Shown here: positions 62,800 through 64,000 of the stretch, piece by piece | How positions within the stretch are numbered: position 1 is the first letter of the stretch | Layout: each line of letters starts with the position of its first letter | Assembly (NCBI RefSeq): GCF_036186745.1 | Contig: NZ_CP108086.1 | Coordinates: forward strand, 7,812,001 to 7,876,000 | DNA from: Microbispora hainanensis | Lineage (GTDB): Bacteria > Actinomycetota > Actinomycetes > Streptosporangiales > Streptosporangiaceae | Length of the DNA stretch: 64,000 nt | Direction of reading: 5' to 3' | Notes under the pieces: generated by a model | Database searches by the model: none | What the model was told of the DNA's origin: nothing | Seen by the model: only the letters and a program-made list of their open reading frames with translations | Made by a program: the position numbers and the translations under genes

Positions 62800-63641
62800 G
62801 CCGAGACCAGTCCGCCGGCGCCCTCGTCAAGCTGCGGCGGGGTGAGCATCGGGCGCCCGTAGACCTCGGCGCGCTCACGCAGGGTGAAGGTCTCCGCCTC
62901 CCAGCCGAGGCCGTGCAGCCAGCCGACCGGGTCTTCCGGCATCTCCCAGACCCACATCGATGCCGCCGATCCCGGAGTGGCGTCCTCGCGGAAGCGTTCG
63001 AGCACACCGCGCGAGCCCAGTGTCAGACCCAGCCTGCTGCCTGCGGCGGACAGCGCGCCGACCCGTTCGAGCAGCGACTGCACCGCGTCCTCGGGCAGAT
63101 AGATCAGCAGTCCCTCGGCGATCCACACCGTCGGCTGCGCCGGATCGTGCCCGGCCGCGGCCAAGGCGCCGGGCCAGTCCTCATGCAGGTCGACCGGGAC
63201 GGTGATCCGCTCGCAGCGCGGAACGGCCCGCTCCTGACGCAGCACCGACGCCTTGAAGTCCAGCGGTTCGGCTGTGTCGACCTCGAACAGCCGGGTCCCC
63301 TCAGGCCAGTCCATCCGGAAGGCCCTGCTGTCCATCCCGGCTCCGAGCAGCACGACCTGCCGGACGCCGGACGCGACCGCCCGCTCGAGCAGGTCGTCGA
63401 GGAACTTCGTCCGGATGACGATCGAGAAGGCCACACCGAGCCGGCGGCACTGCGCCGCCTCGTCCGCGCGCGGGGGCGGCGGCGCCCCAGGGTCTCTCCC
63501 ACCGGCCATGGCGAAGGCCTGCGCCAGCGGGTCGCGGAACAGCGGCTGCTCGCGTGCCGTCTCCATCGCCCTCACCCGGGCCACGCCCACGGCCGTGGCC
63601 CACACCCCGGACGGCTCGACCCGTCCCCCCGCATCAGTCAC
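62781..63641 (-). CDS. SAM-dependent methyltransferase, TIGR00027 / leucine carboxyl methyltransferase-like
   Basis: A 286-residue protein. The start region (VGVARVRAMETAREQPLFRDPLAQAFA) and the SAM loop RQVVLLGAGMDSRAFRMDWPEGTRLFEVDTAEPLDFK are diagnostic for the TIGR00027/PPM-like family, expanded in mycobacteria and streptomycetes. PTVWIAEGLLIYLPEDAVQSLLERVG is the second hallmark. Substrates are mostly unknown; some act in polyketide or carboxylate methylation. The gene stands alone on the minus strand. Its 3' end is duplicated downstream. Confidence 0.92.
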   Translation of the reverse strand: MTDAGGRVEPSGVWATAVGVARVRAMETAREQPLFRDPLAQAFAMAGGRDPGAPPPPRADEAAQCRRLGVAFSIVIRTKFLDDLLERAVASGVRQVVLLGAGMDSRAFRMDWPEGTRLFEVDTAEPLDFKASVLRQERAVPRCERITVPVDLHEDWPGALAAAGHDPAQPTVWIAEGLLIYLPEDAVQSLLERVGALSAAGSRLGLTLGSRGVLERFREDATPGSAASMWVWEMPEDPVGWLHGLGWEAETFTLRERAEVYGRPMLTPPQLDEGAGGLVSAVRAAH

Positions 63642-64000
63642 GCGTTCAGCCTAGCCAGCGCAAAGACCCGAGCGTAGATCGGCGATCGACGCGGCCCTCC
63701 GCCTGGACATCTTCCAAGGAAACGATGTCGTCGAGCACTCAGGCAGCTCTTCTGGTTCACCGGACAGCCGGCGTCGGTGATCGTGATGTCGACGCTGAAC
63801 CCGCTGCCCACGATGTGTCCGTGCACCTGGCGCCACCGTCCCCCTCTCCAGCCGGCGGCGGGCCACCTCCGGAGGAAGCCTGGTCAAACCTTCTCCGGGT
63901 GTGATCCGCGCCATATTTTCGGTCTGACCGGAATCCTTCTCTCGGCTCGAGGTGTTGCCATTCCGGACAATCGCCCCAACGAAGGACAAAGGAGTGCCCT
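63642..64000. other. Right-edge stretch, no supportable gene
   Basis: Only short frames are present on either strand, none with a recognised domain. An AAAGGAG just before the end followed by GTGCCC hints that a plus-strand gene may start at or past the window edge. Confidence 0.35.

Noticed and set aside
63638-63989. Minus-strand short frames at the right edge
   Set aside because: Fragments such as VDITITDAG look protein-like but neither frame has a supported start or family; not enough to call a gene.

Overview
The window is high-GC actinomycete chromosome: strong third-position G/C bias, GTG and TTG starts, LacI/ROK/TetR regulators, a DUF574-type methyltransferase, an AldO-like oxidase and an MXAN_6230/SCO0854-type RING protein. 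A filamentous member of the Streptosporangiales/Streptomycetales fits best; this is inference from gene content, because there is no rRNA or tRNA here.

Layout. 0-12.2 kb: a partial fumarylacetoacetate-hydrolase gene divergent from a dienelactone hydrolase, a GNAT, a bacterial RING-finger/TerD-like protein, an unknown protein, an SPW membrane protein, a GH15 enzyme, alditol oxidase, and a peroxiredoxin with a repeat-coded N-terminus. 12.2-20 kb: an MFS transporter, then a LacI regulator divergent from two GH3 glycosidases with operator-like palindromes between them. 20-22.4 kb: a large three-part cell-wall-acting protein without a signal peptide. 22.4-25.7 kb: an IS256-family element (8-bp target duplication) interrupted by an IS1634-type element that is itself flanked by a perfect 163-bp direct repeat. 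25.8-32.3 kb: a PAS-GAF-SpoIIE phosphatase, a DeoR regulator, an internally deleted sugar-ABC ATPase, a tiny membrane protein, a methyltransferase and a ROK regulator. 32.4-36 kb: a run of small secreted proteins of unknown function plus YchJ.

36-45.1 kb: a LacI-controlled catabolic island. A sugar-type ABC transporter (binding lipoprotein, single-domain ATPase, permease) is read with a phosphotriesterase-like hydrolase, a GATase-like protein, a nucleoside hydrolase and a ribokinase. The divergent lacI gene is followed by an M20 peptidase. Two matching operators lie in the divergent gap. The set looks like uptake and breakdown of a nucleoside or ribosyl compound whose exact identity is open.

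45.3-53.1 kb: a cytochrome P450, an ammonium transporter whose first pore histidine is glutamate, a DLH, an XRE regulator, a heavily deleted catalase pseudogene, and a TetR/SDR/esterase module with its own palindromic operators. 53.2-62.2 kb: an ATP-dependent urea degradation operon (two urea-amidolyase-associated proteins, biotin-dependent urea carboxylase, allophanate hydrolase), a TetR regulator and a frameshifted APC permease. One near-identical palindrome sits before both the operon and the permease. 62.2-64 kb: a decayed stretch, short tandem repeats and a TIGR00027-type methyltransferase.
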